Notes: generated from the letters alone by a model not told the origin. A DNA stretch of 23,570 nucleotides from an uncultured Eubacteriales bacterium (GCA_902772745.1 CACYBV010000002.1:1-23570); one strand, 5' to 3'; positions 1-9,023 are shown, counted from the stretch's first letter. A program made the numbers and translations.

Positions 1-1788
1 CGCGCCTGCATAGACCAGGGCTTCATAGTCTTTGGCAGAAAGACTGTGTCCTTCCGCCTTGCCAAAGATGCCGATGGACGGATATTCCTTATTCATATCA
101 TATCCGTAATCTATTGTCATACTCTCGAGTTCCGTCCGTGCCGTCTCGGACAGCGTCGTTGCGTCATTCTCGCTCTGCTTCTGTGAATCTGCTTCAAGCC
201 GGTCGGCAGTCTGCACGAATTCGCTGAGCTTCTTTTGATACTTCTCCACCGAAATCTGATGTTCCGGATCCCGCTTCAGGTTCACCTCGTCCACGAGTTT
301 CTGGAATTCCTCCGGCTTCATTTCCTGGTAAAGCAGGCTCATCACGCTGTCAAACCGCTCCTGGCCGTTGGGGCTGTCCCTAAGAGGATATTTATCCTTG
401 ATATATTTCATGCAGCGGCTGAACATCTCTCTTCTGCAAACCATGGCCTTCCCGCCTTCATGGGCAGCAAGTGCATCCTTATAATCCCGGACCGATTTCA
501 TCATCTTGGTATAATCAGCGGAGTTGGAGCTGTGGAACTTCCATTTGGTTCCGGTGGCTTCCAGCGCGGCGATCGCGCCCCTGGTGCCGCGCACCCGCTC
601 CGGCATGGTATCGGGATTGTACAGGGCCTCGGAGATGCCCGGACGGCTTCGTACGTTCAGCGGCTTCTTCGAGAGCAGTTCTTCATCCAGAGATTTCGTG
701 TTGGCCAGAATGTTTTCACGTGTCTTCGTTTTGATCATTTGCTGCAGATTCGGGATGGCGTCTATTTTTTTTTGATCATCTACCAAGTATTTGCCGCGGG
801 AAGACGAAATCCGTACACCCTCATCATATTCCGCTTTTTCGGACTTCGGAAGTCCGTTCCGGTACATTTCCCGTCCCTGCCTTCTCCATGCCTCGCGCAT
901 GGCGGGAAGATAGGAGAATGCCATATCCCCGATTATCCTATCGTGAAGCACACGCTCCTTCTCCTCAGCAGAAGCCCCTTTTTTGTATGTGACATTCTTC
1001 TCTATTTTTTTCCGGTTAACATCATAGACCCTGTCATCCAGTGTGCATTTGTTTTTTCTCAGAAATCTCTCTGTTTCTTTATTATCTGCCTGTATCAGAT
1101 TCATATACTCCTGGACAGTCATGTTCGGATTTGCATTAAAGCGTTCTTCCAGGTCTTTTCTGACCAGCATTTTCATGCAGTCCTCATACGACTGTCCATC
1201 CTCCGTTTTCGGAGCCTCTATAATCAGCATGTCATTGCCGCCGGCACAGTTAATGATCTCCGCATTCCGGTTATTTGTCATGGTGACCATATAGTCAGCC
1301 ATAATATCTTTCTGCTCATCGGTATAGTTGTCAGGAAGGCCTTCCCGGATAGCCCTGCGATCCTTTGCAAGATCTTGATAAGCCTTGGCTTCGAACATAC
1401 CCATGGTCACGAAATAGTTTTTGAAAGTATTCAGGTCTTTAGGGTCAAAGATCGCCTTGCCCGTCTTACGATCCATCTCTCTGTCAAAATCAATCTGTTG
1501 CTGAACGCCTGCATTCTCCCACATCTCCGAAGCTAAGTCTTTGTCGACATCACCGGAGTCAATTCCGAGATCATATTTATCTTCGTCAGACAGCTCGAGG
1601 CTGTAATTCTCATACGCCCGTTTTGTCATCAAAAGAAGATACACCCAGAGCTTCTCTCTGGCCGGTCCCTGCATGTCCATCGTTTTAAGGATCGCGCTCT
1701 GCTCTTTCTTGTTTCGTTTAATTGCCTGCTCCAGAATCATTATGTTTTTTTCGTCTTCGCTGGCATTTTGAAGGTTTTTCTTTGGCAT
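1..1788 (-). CDS. Large soluble orphan protein, C-terminus cut by window edge
   Basis: An open frame of 596 codons runs from an ATG at 1788-1786 to the window edge without a stop. A good ribosome binding site (AAGGAG, complement of 1795-1800) sits 6-8 bases upstream, so I trust this start. The protein begins MPKKNLQNASEDEKNIMILE and is charged and mostly helical, with no signal peptide, membrane segment or catalytic motif that I recognise. Near the cut end (about residues 568-596) the stretch YPSIGIFGKAEGHSLSAKDY resembles a stretch of the 687-residue protein encoded just upstream, so the two may share a domain. It lies 61 bases downstream of that gene on the same strand and is probably co-transcribed. 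I cannot assign a function. The opposite strand is also open over much of this length, but it lacks ribosome binding sites. Confidence 0.85.
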   Translation of the reverse strand, partial: MPKKNLQNASEDEKNIMILEQAIKRNKKEQSAILKTMDMQGPAREKLWVYLLLMTKRAYENYSLELSDEDKYDLGIDSGDVDKDLASEMWENAGVQQQIDFDREMDRKTGKAIFDPKDLNTFKNYFVTMGMFEAKAYQDLAKDRRAIREGLPDNYTDEQKDIMADYMVTMTNNRNAEIINCAGGNDMLIIEAPKTEDGQSYEDCMKMLVRKDLEERFNANPNMTVQEYMNLIQADNKETERFLRKNKCTLDDRVYDVNRKKIEKNVTYKKGASAEEKERVLHDRIIGDMAFSYLPAMREAWRRQGREMYRNGLPKSEKAEYDEGVRISSSRGKYLVDDQKKIDAIPNLQQMIKTKTRENILANTKSLDEELLSKKPLNVRSRPGISEALYNPDTMPERVRGTRGAIAALEATGTKWKFHSSNSADYTKMMKSVRDYKDALAAHEGGKAMVCRREMFSRCMKYIKDKYPLRDSPNGQERFDSVMSLLYQEMKPEEFQKLVDEVNLKRDPEHQISVEKYQKKLSEFVQTADRLEADSQKQSENDATTLSETARTELESMTIDYGYDMNKEYPSIGIFGKAEGHSLSAKDYEALVYAGA

Positions 1789-1849
1789 AATTCTCTCCTT
1801 GTGCTAATATATTGGTTGTTGAACTCTCTCCGGAGTTCGTGGTCCTGGT

Positions 1850-3913
1850 TCAGGACTGACCGATCTGCCTGCTGTCCGTCTCCGCATTCCGTTTCAGGCC
1901 GTTCTCATTCGGTGCCGGCGCTTTTTCTTTCGCTTTCAAAGCATCCGCCGCAAGTTTTCCCTTCTCGATCAGCCCCTCGCCGTCATAATGCATGTTTTTC
2001 ATCTTTTCACCGAGTTCAGAAGGGCTTAAGCTCATGAGTTTATCCTTTTCAATAATCTCATCAACCATCCGGTCCAGATCCTCCTGTACGTTCTTGCTGC
2101 CGAGGTTCACAGCGTTTTTCGGTACCGGATTGTACATTTCTTTCAGCGAAAACGTCAGTCTGTCCGATATTCCTTGCCGAAGTTTTCCGTCTAAAGTAAA
2201 AATACTCTTCATTCCCCCAGGACTGATGTTATATTTCTGATGATCTTCTACCGCTTTTTGGTAATCCTCCTGATTCTCAAAGTCCTTCCGCTTCAGACCC
2301 TTGAATTCCTGCGCCTTTATTTTCATATACGCTTCCGTTACTTTCCGGTCGTCTTTGGTTTTATTAGCCTCTGAAACGATTGTACTCTCCGCGAGATTGG
2401 CTTTCAGGATATCCTTCAGCACCTTTTTCTTCTCGTCGTCCTGAAGCGGTTTGTTTTCAGCTGCAGCAGTAAAAAGCGTCTTCTGCGACTTCGACCTTTC
2501 CGCATCCAGCCGGTCCAGTTCCGCCATGCCTTTGACCGCTTTATAATGCTTCGGATCCATTCCCTCTTCTTTCGCGAGCTCCATCAGGTCCGGATCGCGG
2601 TCCAGAAGGTCGGCCAGTCTTCCAGTCATGTTGTAAAGGTTCAATGCACATTCCCGCAGTTTTCCCCCCTGGATTGAAATACTGTTCGCCGAACGCCTGA
2701 TCCCGGAGGCAATGATTTTCGCAAGATCCCGCTTGGATTCCTTATCCTCAGGATTGTATTTCAGAAGCGCGTTTTTCGCATCCCGTCTCCCGGGAACCGC
2801 CATAAATTCGATGGCTTCTCCGTTTCCTCCGCGCTCATTTTCGCGTTCCATAAGATCCCTGGAAAGCACGCCGTCAAATCCGATGGCCGCAGCATACTCA
2901 GCGTCTTCTTTGGAAAGTCCCGCGATATTCTGATAGATGGCGGCAGTTTGTTCCCCGTTCGCGGACAGCGGATTATTCTTCGTATATTCAGTCTTCATGG
3001 AGGCATGCATTGCGATCGCAGCAAAATCTTCCTTCTCCAGCCCTTTGCCGCCGACTTTAATTGCGGAAAGATCCAGCTCCGGATACTTTTCGAGCTTGTT
3101 AAACTGCTCCTGTGTATAGAATCTGTTTTCTCCCTTCTCCGAGAGCAGATGAGGCCGCGTCTCGGGAACCGGCTGGTACATTGTCACGGCATTCTTCAGA
3201 CCTTCCTGTTTTGTTTTTCCGAGGGTTTCATTCTTCAGGATTTTGTCACGAGTTTCCCTGTTCTCCTTATTACGGATTTTTTCCCTTTTCATCCCGAGAG
3301 CTCGCTTTATCTCCCGCTTCTCGGAATCGAGCTTCCCGCTGTGTTCACGAATTGACGAGTTCGTGAGCATTTTATTGTAATTGATCCGCTGGTCAGAGAG
3401 CCAGTTGTCATAGTTCTCGCACCGTTCTTTCATGCGTTTGCTGAAAAACTGGCCGATTCTCGCGAAAAAACCCGGTTTTTCAGGCATCGGCGCCGGCGGA
3501 AAGGTCTTTGCGGACAGAGGTTTGCTGAAAGACAGTTTCGGGTTTGCATAGCTCGCATCCAGCTGGATCTGAACCGGATTCGTGTCTCCCGCCGGATAGG
3601 CGAACACGTTTCCGAGCTGGACCTGCCGCCAGAATTCGAGACTCCCCCGCCCGATTCCGGCGCTTTTCAAATCCATCATCGCATCCGAGCCATCCGCGTC
3701 CTTCTTCATTACGAAGATCTTTGGCACGTCTTTGGTGTAATTCCTCATTTCACCGTCAAGTTCGACAATGATTCCAAGCTGTTCCTCCAGGTTCAGCTGG
3801 TAATTCAGGTATCCCACTTCATCTTCCGCAACCAGTCTCTGGCCTCTGCGCTCCCCGATCGAATTCACGCGCTTCTGTATTTCGCCGGTGTATAAATCGT
3901 CTCTGTAAGCCAT
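1850..3913 (-). CDS. 687-residue orphan soluble protein
   Basis: Complete frame starting MAYRDDLYTGEIQKRV, preceded by GAGGAG a few bases before the ATG. About residues 125-185 contain a proline-rich hinge (KTFPPAPMPEKPGFFARIGQ) leading into an aromatic, basic helix with FFSKRMKERCENYDNW. A central part rich in EKR follows, then the stretch YPELDLSAIKVGGKGLEKED (about residues 270-290), which resembles the end of the neighbouring downstream protein. The C-terminus is charged and low in complexity (about 655-687). No signal peptide, transmembrane helix, nuclease, protease or nucleotide-binding motif is visible. The gene is second in a minus-strand set that starts with the frameshifted small ORF. 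From memory, the proline-rich PGFF hinge recalls other large uncharacterised Clostridia proteins; that is recollection, not a search. Function unknown. Confidence 0.88.
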   Translation of the reverse strand: MAYRDDLYTGEIQKRVNSIGERRGQRLVAEDEVGYLNYQLNLEEQLGIIVELDGEMRNYTKDVPKIFVMKKDADGSDAMMDLKSAGIGRGSLEFWRQVQLGNVFAYPAGDTNPVQIQLDASYANPKLSFSKPLSAKTFPPAPMPEKPGFFARIGQFFSKRMKERCENYDNWLSDQRINYNKMLTNSSIREHSGKLDSEKREIKRALGMKREKIRNKENRETRDKILKNETLGKTKQEGLKNAVTMYQPVPETRPHLLSEKGENRFYTQEQFNKLEKYPELDLSAIKVGGKGLEKEDFAAIAMHASMKTEYTKNNPLSANGEQTAAIYQNIAGLSKEDAEYAAAIGFDGVLSRDLMERENERGGNGEAIEFMAVPGRRDAKNALLKYNPEDKESKRDLAKIIASGIRRSANSISIQGGKLRECALNLYNMTGRLADLLDRDPDLMELAKEEGMDPKHYKAVKGMAELDRLDAERSKSQKTLFTAAAENKPLQDDEKKKVLKDILKANLAESTIVSEANKTKDDRKVTEAYMKIKAQEFKGLKRKDFENQEDYQKAVEDHQKYNISPGGMKSIFTLDGKLRQGISDRLTFSLKEMYNPVPKNAVNLGSKNVQEDLDRMVDEIIEKDKLMSLSPSELGEKMKNMHYDGEGLIEKGKLAADALKAKEKAPAPNENGLKRNAETDSRQIGQS

Positions 3914-3981
3914 GTTTTCTCCTCACTATTTTTTCGTCTTTGCTTCTGTATTTTTCTGTTCTGTTTCCAAAAAAGGAGAGC

Positions 3982-4325
3982 TTATACCATCAGCGAGTCA
4001 TTCATGCTCCGGTTCATCTCTTCTTCCGGTTCATGATCGTCCTGCATTCCATCCTCTTCCGGGGCATTCATGACCTTGTCGCGAAGTTCTCCGCTGAAGA
4101 ACTCTTCCCGAGAATCCCGCGCAATATGCTTCAGAATGTTGTTGGCCCGCTCCGGATTAAAAGCCCTGCTCAGGCTCTGGTAACGGGGATCCTGGTCCCG
4201 GTTCGCAAGGACTTTTTCTCATTTACAAATCGGGTCCACGCCGTCATCAACGCTATGGTTAAGCCCCCGAGAGCCTTTTTCAGCTCGCCGTTTTTGTTCA
4301 GTGCCTTAAACTCCTCAAATGTCAT
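3982..4325 (-). pseudogene. Small orphan ORF interrupted by one -1 frameshift
   Basis: ATG at 4325-4323 follows an excellent ribosome binding site (GGAGGAGG, complement of 4333-4340). The zero frame reads MTFEEFKALNKNGELKKALG and would stop at 4172-4170 after 51 residues. Moving back one base at the A5 run (complement of 4213-4217) opens a second frame that continues LANRDQDPRYQSLSRAFNPE and ends at the TAA at 3984-3982. The joined product is about 114 residues, helical with an acidic tail, which suggests one real gene. The context GAG AAA AAG could permit -1 slippage, but it is not the strict A-AAA-AAG heptamer. The alternatives are a true inactivating mutation or a homopolymer base-calling error. 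It is first in the minus-strand set, just below the shared-motif promoter. Function unknown. Confidence 0.6.
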
Positions 4326-4451
4326 GATGCTGCCTCCTCCAATTATTCAGTGCCGCTGCATTATATTCCGACACGTTATTGCCTTTTCAGTTCAGACTTT
4401 GGCATTGTTCTGCACTGTTACGGCGCATAAATCCTGCTGTCTTCGGTAAAT

Positions 4452-4480
4452 ATAATACTCCTTGTCCAACAAATGTCCAA
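4452..4480 (-). promoter_or_regulatory. Promoter for the minus-strand orphan set, with tandem TTGGACA repeats
   Basis: Read on the minus strand, TTGGAC (4480-4475), a 17-bp spacer and TATTAT (4457-4452) form a good sigma-A-like promoter. A second GTTGGACA lies exactly 11 bp further in (4469-4464), so the motif is present in tandem, one helical turn apart. The leader to the first ATG is about 120 bases. Confidence 0.55.
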
Positions 4481-4678
4481 CTAATTTTGCTTTTTCCGAT
4501 ATATTTTATATATTTTTTCAATGGAACGGTCTTATCCGGAAAGTCTTTACATCACCCGTTAAGCATGCTAATATAATTCTGTGTTTTTCAGGATACCGCC
4601 GCAGCTTTTGAGAAACCGCGCACTACTATGAAGATTTGTGCTGAACAGCTGCAACATTTCTCATTACAACCGTTTTTG

Positions 4679-4710
4679 CTGGACATGTGTTGGACATGAC
4701 AGGTTATAAT
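4679..4710 (+). promoter_or_regulatory. Promoter for the 1402-residue gene, with tandem TGGACA repeats
   Basis: TGGACA occurs at 4680-4685 and again at 4691-4696, an 11-bp period, followed by a perfect TATAAT at 4705-4710. The -35 spacing is imperfect (19 bp from the first repeat), so an activator may contribute. The same tandem motif marks the divergent promoter at 4452-4480. Confidence 0.5.
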
Positions 4711-4751
4711 GGCACTGAAGTCAATGGCAAGCAAAAATCACTTCAGTGCCA
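4710..4751 (+). promoter_or_regulatory. 12-bp perfect dyad overlapping the start of transcription
   Basis: TGGCACTGAAGT (4710-4721) is the exact reverse complement of ACTTCAGTGCCA (4740-4751), with 18 bases between. It begins at the last base of the TATAAT box, so it could be an operator bound as DNA. If transcription starts slightly upstream it could instead form a 5' leader hairpin. The ATG is 63 bases further on. Confidence 0.55.
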
Positions 4752-4814
4752 GCAGACCGTTTCAGAGTGAAACGGCTGAGAGAAAAATAAGAACTATACA
4801 GGAGGAACTGTTAG

Positions 4815-7800
4815 ATGCCGCGCAAAAATGTAATCCGGCAGATTCCGCCGCGTCCGGGCTTCGGCCAGATCACGGCGCACCTTGTCGCAAATTCAGATAC
4901 TGACTATATTGATACCAGAAAACAAAGTGACGAGTACCTGACTCTGCAGAAACTGTCGGATAATCTGCACTCGGAGATTGACAGGCAGAAGTCCGGGATA
5001 CTCCTGCGGACAATACTTACCAGGCTTTCCTCCGCCTGTGACAATCTTCTTGAAAGCTGCCGCAGAGCAAAGAATGCGGGCTATGAAGATGACCCGGCGG
5101 CATTTCGGACTGCCATGCGGGATGCAGAGAGAAATGCCCGGGAATTTGACCGGGAGCTGAAGAATTTTGCGCAGAACGACAATATTGATCTGGCTATGAT
5201 TTTCGGCGAAGACGACATCCGGAGGCAGGCATACGGAATGTGGATCGAGGATGGTGAATATACCGTAAATCAGGCGGATCAGAAATATCTTAACGCCCTC
5301 TCCGACGCACAGCCCAATCTGAACCAGCAGCAGGGCAACAGCGCGAACGAACCGCCTAAGAAAGAGGGGCAGCCTGAATCCAACGGGAATCAGCAGCCTG
5401 TTCAGGAGGAAAACCCGAATCCCGCTGCCAATCAGATTCCTCCGGAGGGTGAGAACGCAAACGCCGGCCAGCGCGCACAGGCCATCATTTCACCCGAAGT
5501 CTACCGCGCAGCAGCCTACGCCGCACAGGCGGATAAAGAAGCCTATGGCAATGATCTTACCGACCTGAAGGCTTTCCTTGACGGTCTGGCAACCGAAAAA
5601 GCGAGGCTCGCCGGTCTTCCCGGCGAAGCCGCGCATCTTCAGGAGCTTTCACAGCTGTCGGAAGCCGGCCTGGAAGCTTTTTCGCAGATCATCCGTGCCA
5701 GAGAAGCTGCCGACAGCGGCGAGAATAAGGCAGCCGGGCGCGAAGCGCTCGATCGTGCCGCGAGAACGCTCGGGACATTTGAACAGCAGTATCGGCAGTA
5801 TCGGGAGAAATATCCGAAAGATATCGAACAGATCTCCGGAATGGGGAATTATAACGACCGTTTTGAAGAGATTGACCTGAAAATCGGCGGAACAGTTCTC
5901 GAAAAGATCGGCTATGAACCCCCGAAGCCCCTGTTCCCGGTGGATCTCGCTCCGGAACAGATCATCGCTGCATTCGCGGATGAAATGAAAACAGGAGAAA
6001 CTCCGCAGGACGGTCTGGTCGGTCAGCTCGAACAGTTCGGAAACAGCTTCAGAACCGAGGGAAAAAGATCTGACAGGAATCCGCAGATTACCGCCAATGC
6101 CAGAATGATGGCCGAGAAGGCCGATGAACTTTACCGCGCGGTTTATAACGTCAATGTCTTCATGCAGAACGGCGAACCAGAACAGGCACGTGAAAGCATG
6201 AAAAAAGCGGTAGAATCCCTGCGCCGTTTTGAACGGACGTACGAGGCTTACCAACGCTATGACGGGGAAAACCAGCAAAGGATCGCAGGGACAAGCATCC
6301 AGAATATCGGCAGGCACTCTTATGAAGGCGGAAATAATTATCTGGAACTCATGGGCTATGAAGCGCAGCCCGCTAAGGAAGGCGGCCTGCCTGCCTATGT
6401 GCCTGCAGCCCCGCGCCAGGAAAACCTGAGAGGTATTCCTTACGAAAAAATCGCAACTTCGCTTGCAACCGGCCGCTGGGAGAACGGTGAATTCAATCCT
6501 TCCGGAGAACTCAGCCGGATCACAAGATGGCTTCAAAACACAAAGAATGCCGTTTATCCGCTGGATGCGCGTTATGCCATGGAGCGAACCGCCGCAGTCC
6601 ACCTCATCAATGCCGCGGACAAAATGGTCAAAAGCTGTCTCGAACTGAACAAGAACGAAAGCCCGGAAAACCTGCAGCAGGCTGCAAAAGATGCGGCGGA
6701 GTTTGACAGGATGCTTCTTCTTTTCCAGGAAATGCATCCCGACTTTGCCCTGGGAAAAACAATCTGTTCCGGTATTGATCCGATCTGGAATGAGTCTCAG
6801 TTTGATCAGGGAGCCGAGCTTCTGGAACGGATCAAAAAGGTACCGGAGCCTTCGATACCCGAAAAGCCCGAAATTATCCCGCCGGAGCCGGAACCGAGAA
6901 CCCCTGTGATGCCGTTCAGACGCTCGAAGGTGAATTCCATACAGCTCACTGCGGATTATATGGCAGAAGAATCCAACCGCCGTCTGCTGAAAGCGTTTTC
7001 TAAGGAACTCGATCGACAGGTCCAGCGTCTGGAACAGACAGGGGAAAACCCGGAACTGTATAGTGATCTGATTCATCTTTCAACAAAAGTGGACAGTTTC
7101 CTTGATAGTATCCGGGAGGCACGGATAACGCATGACAGTCCCTATACTACACTGAAGGAGGATCTGAACGCCCTGATTGATGCTTCTTCGTCCGCGGAAG
7201 ACCTTGAAGAAGAACTGGATTCCTTTATGAAGAAACATCCGGCTGCGCTCGCTGAGAACGGCAGACGCTTCGCACAGCGCTGGTCTTCCGATCCATACCT
7301 GTCCGGACCGAACCTTCTTAAGGATATCGGGCGGAAGCGCTCGGCTTTGGCTTTTATCGAAGAGGTGCAGAATACTCTGAAAACAGTTCCGAAGCTGGAC
7401 AAAAAAGAGGCACTGACCGAAATCCTTGTGACGCGCCAGCTGTCCGGCGCAGTCCGCGGCAAGACAAAAAACCTGAAAATCACCCGACTCTCCGAGGGCG
7501 AACTGGCCGCTGCCAACAAGCAGAAAATGAGCGATCCGATGTTCCGGCGTTTCCTCGATGCGATACCGGAAGAACGGGCGATGCAGCTTGCAGGACGCGG
7601 CCACGGCGGCGCATATGAAGCAGCATACAAACAATTCGAACTATACGTGTTCGATAATCAGAACTTCCGTATTTCGTCGTATAAAGAACGGGGTGGGCTC
7701 ACAGCAACTGATCTGGAGATTGCGGAGCGTGAAGAAGACCTCATGCAGGATGGAGAACGAAAGACTGCGGCCAAATGGATCGAGGATGCCCAGCGCATCA

Positions 7801-9023
7801 TCAAAAACAGCCGTAGTACAGAAGAAACCGACAGGCAGATCGCCCGTATTCTCGCGGCGCGCCAGCTTGCGGAAGCGGAACGCGGCAACAGGGAGAATCT
7901 GGACAAAACACATCTGTACGAAAGTCAGATTAATGCACGGGCTGAAGCGCTTCTGAACGAACCCGAACCGAATGTTTTCCGCCGCTTCCTTTCAACGATG
8001 AAAGACGCGCTGTTATACAATATTGATCCTGAAAACAGCCAGCGTTACCGCAGAGAAGGTCTGGATGACATACTGGCCGGTCACGGCGGCAGACTGGAGG
8101 ACAAACTGACGCTGTACGCGCACAGCATTGCCGACGGCGGAAAGCTGAACCACAAACTTTATCAGCGTTATAAACCCGTTGAATACCGGAGCTATCAGGA
8201 TTATTTCAATAAAATGGCCAACCCGCGCTATCTTGCGGAAGACCGCGGCGACGTCCGAAACGACCAGCTCCGGCTCAGAAACTGTCAGCGGATGTTCACT
8301 GCGTTTAAACTGGGATCGGAATCTCTCAATCCGCGTTTTGACAGGAACGATTTTGAAGAAACTTATAAGGGCGTCGGTTCAGATCCGATGTTCAAGCTGA
8401 TGACGATGAATTCGGAACGGGCTTCTCTTCTCAATCGCGGAGATCACGAAGGCGTCATGAATACCATGCAGACGATTGTTTCCGATTTCACACCGGCGTC
8501 TGAAGGGCAAAAGCTGACGAGACAGCAGGCGAAGCTGGTTCAGCGTACAGTTTCGGACCTTTACACGGAACTGACCGGCGGCAGAAAAGGCGAGGATCTG
8601 GACAAATTCCTTTCCGGCCGCAGCAGGGAATACCGGAATATGGTATACCAGGCGAAGAATTTCATGAAAAAATATGAAGTACCGAATGCAGAAGACGCAA
8701 TGATGGTTTTCACATCGGTCCTGGATTACCAGAAAGGCAAGGAAGAAGAACGCAGCACGCCGAGCGGCATCCGTTCGTTTAATGTTTCCATGAAACTCGC
8801 GAAGGCTGTCGTTCAGGGAACCGCAGCGGAGAAATACCTGAAAGAACAGATTGATTACGTCAATCAGAAGCGGGGCCTTGCGGAAGGCGCGGAATCGCCC
8901 AAACGGATCCGGTTTGAGGATATCCCCAGCGCACTTGACCAGAGAAAGGAAAGGGAAGCCGCTGCCGCTCTGGAAGCGCAGCAGAACAGCGCCCAGAACA
9001 ATGGTCCTCAGGCCGGTAATTAA
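4815..9023 (+). CDS. 1402-residue modular repeat protein, function unknown
   Basis: The start ATG follows AGGAGG (about 4800-4805) at normal spacing. The chain is cytosolic in character: highly charged, helical, with no signal peptide or membrane helix. Residues about 30-850 hold roughly five copies of a ~155-residue module. Its most recognisable end recurs at about residues 110 (REFDRELKNFAQND), 318 (GTFEQQYRQYREKYP), 470 (RRFERTYEAYQRYDG), 629 (AEFDRMLLLFQEMHP) and 795 (EDLEEELDSFMKKHP). A Gln/Asn/Pro-rich linker (about 168-220) and a Pro/Glu hinge (about 674-706) separate blocks. Residues about 865-1200 hold three copies of a second module, marked by RQL..A.RG, then FRRFL, then a glycine-rich GHGG segment; the third copy (about 1153-1192) is degenerate. 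The tail is rich in Ala, Gln and Asn. It could be a scaffold, an effector or a surface-independent structural protein; no enzyme motif is visible. Confidence 0.9.
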   Translation: MPRKNVIRQIPPRPGFGQITAHLVANSDTDYIDTRKQSDEYLTLQKLSDNLHSEIDRQKSGILLRTILTRLSSACDNLLESCRRAKNAGYEDDPAAFRTAMRDAERNAREFDRELKNFAQNDNIDLAMIFGEDDIRRQAYGMWIEDGEYTVNQADQKYLNALSDAQPNLNQQQGNSANEPPKKEGQPESNGNQQPVQEENPNPAANQIPPEGENANAGQRAQAIISPEVYRAAAYAAQADKEAYGNDLTDLKAFLDGLATEKARLAGLPGEAAHLQELSQLSEAGLEAFSQIIRAREAADSGENKAAGREALDRAARTLGTFEQQYRQYREKYPKDIEQISGMGNYNDRFEEIDLKIGGTVLEKIGYEPPKPLFPVDLAPEQIIAAFADEMKTGETPQDGLVGQLEQFGNSFRTEGKRSDRNPQITANARMMAEKADELYRAVYNVNVFMQNGEPEQARESMKKAVESLRRFERTYEAYQRYDGENQQRIAGTSIQNIGRHSYEGGNNYLELMGYEAQPAKEGGLPAYVPAAPRQENLRGIPYEKIATSLATGRWENGEFNPSGELSRITRWLQNTKNAVYPLDARYAMERTAAVHLINAADKMVKSCLELNKNESPENLQQAAKDAAEFDRMLLLFQEMHPDFALGKTICSGIDPIWNESQFDQGAELLERIKKVPEPSIPEKPEIIPPEPEPRTPVMPFRRSKVNSIQLTADYMAEESNRRLLKAFSKELDRQVQRLEQTGENPELYSDLIHLSTKVDSFLDSIREARITHDSPYTTLKEDLNALIDASSSAEDLEEELDSFMKKHPAALAENGRRFAQRWSSDPYLSGPNLLKDIGRKRSALAFIEEVQNTLKTVPKLDKKEALTEILVTRQLSGAVRGKTKNLKITRLSEGELAAANKQKMSDPMFRRFLDAIPEERAMQLAGRGHGGAYEAAYKQFELYVFDNQNFRISSYKERGGLTATDLEIAEREEDLMQDGERKTAAKWIEDAQRIIKNSRSTEETDRQIARILAARQLAEAERGNRENLDKTHLYESQINARAEALLNEPEPNVFRRFLSTMKDALLYNIDPENSQRYRREGLDDILAGHGGRLEDKLTLYAHSIADGGKLNHKLYQRYKPVEYRSYQDYFNKMANPRYLAEDRGDVRNDQLRLRNCQRMFTAFKLGSESLNPRFDRNDFEETYKGVGSDPMFKLMTMNSERASLLNRGDHEGVMNTMQTIVSDFTPASEGQKLTRQQAKLVQRTVSDLYTELTGGRKGEDLDKFLSGRSREYRNMVYQAKNFMKKYEVPNAEDAMMVFTSVLDYQKGKEEERSTPSGIRSFNVSMKLAKAVVQGTAAEKYLKEQIDYVNQKRGLAEGAESPKRIRFEDIPSALDQRKEREAAAALEAQQNSAQNNGPQAGN

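Larger units (their letters stand above)
4326..4814. other. Divergent intergenic control region
   Basis: This 489-bp AT-rich gap separates the two arms of the orphan-protein cluster. It holds a minus-strand promoter (about 4452-4480), a plus-strand promoter (about 4679-4710), tandem TGGACA repeats in both, and a 12-bp dyad at 4710-4751. The roughly 190 bp in between is AT-rich with no gene that I can support. Confidence 0.6.

Noticed and set aside
235..1536. 433-codon plus-strand open frame
   Set aside because: It is antisense and codon-aligned to the minus-strand orphan gene, has no ribosome binding site, and its protein is rich in His, Phe and Cys, as expected of a shadow.
3940..4449. 169-codon plus-strand open frame
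   Set aside because: It is antisense to the frameshifted small gene and crosses the minus-strand leader; no ribosome binding site.
5649..7076. 475-codon minus-strand open frame
   Set aside because: It is antisense to the 1402-residue gene, whose internal repeats and ribosome binding site show the plus strand is coding.
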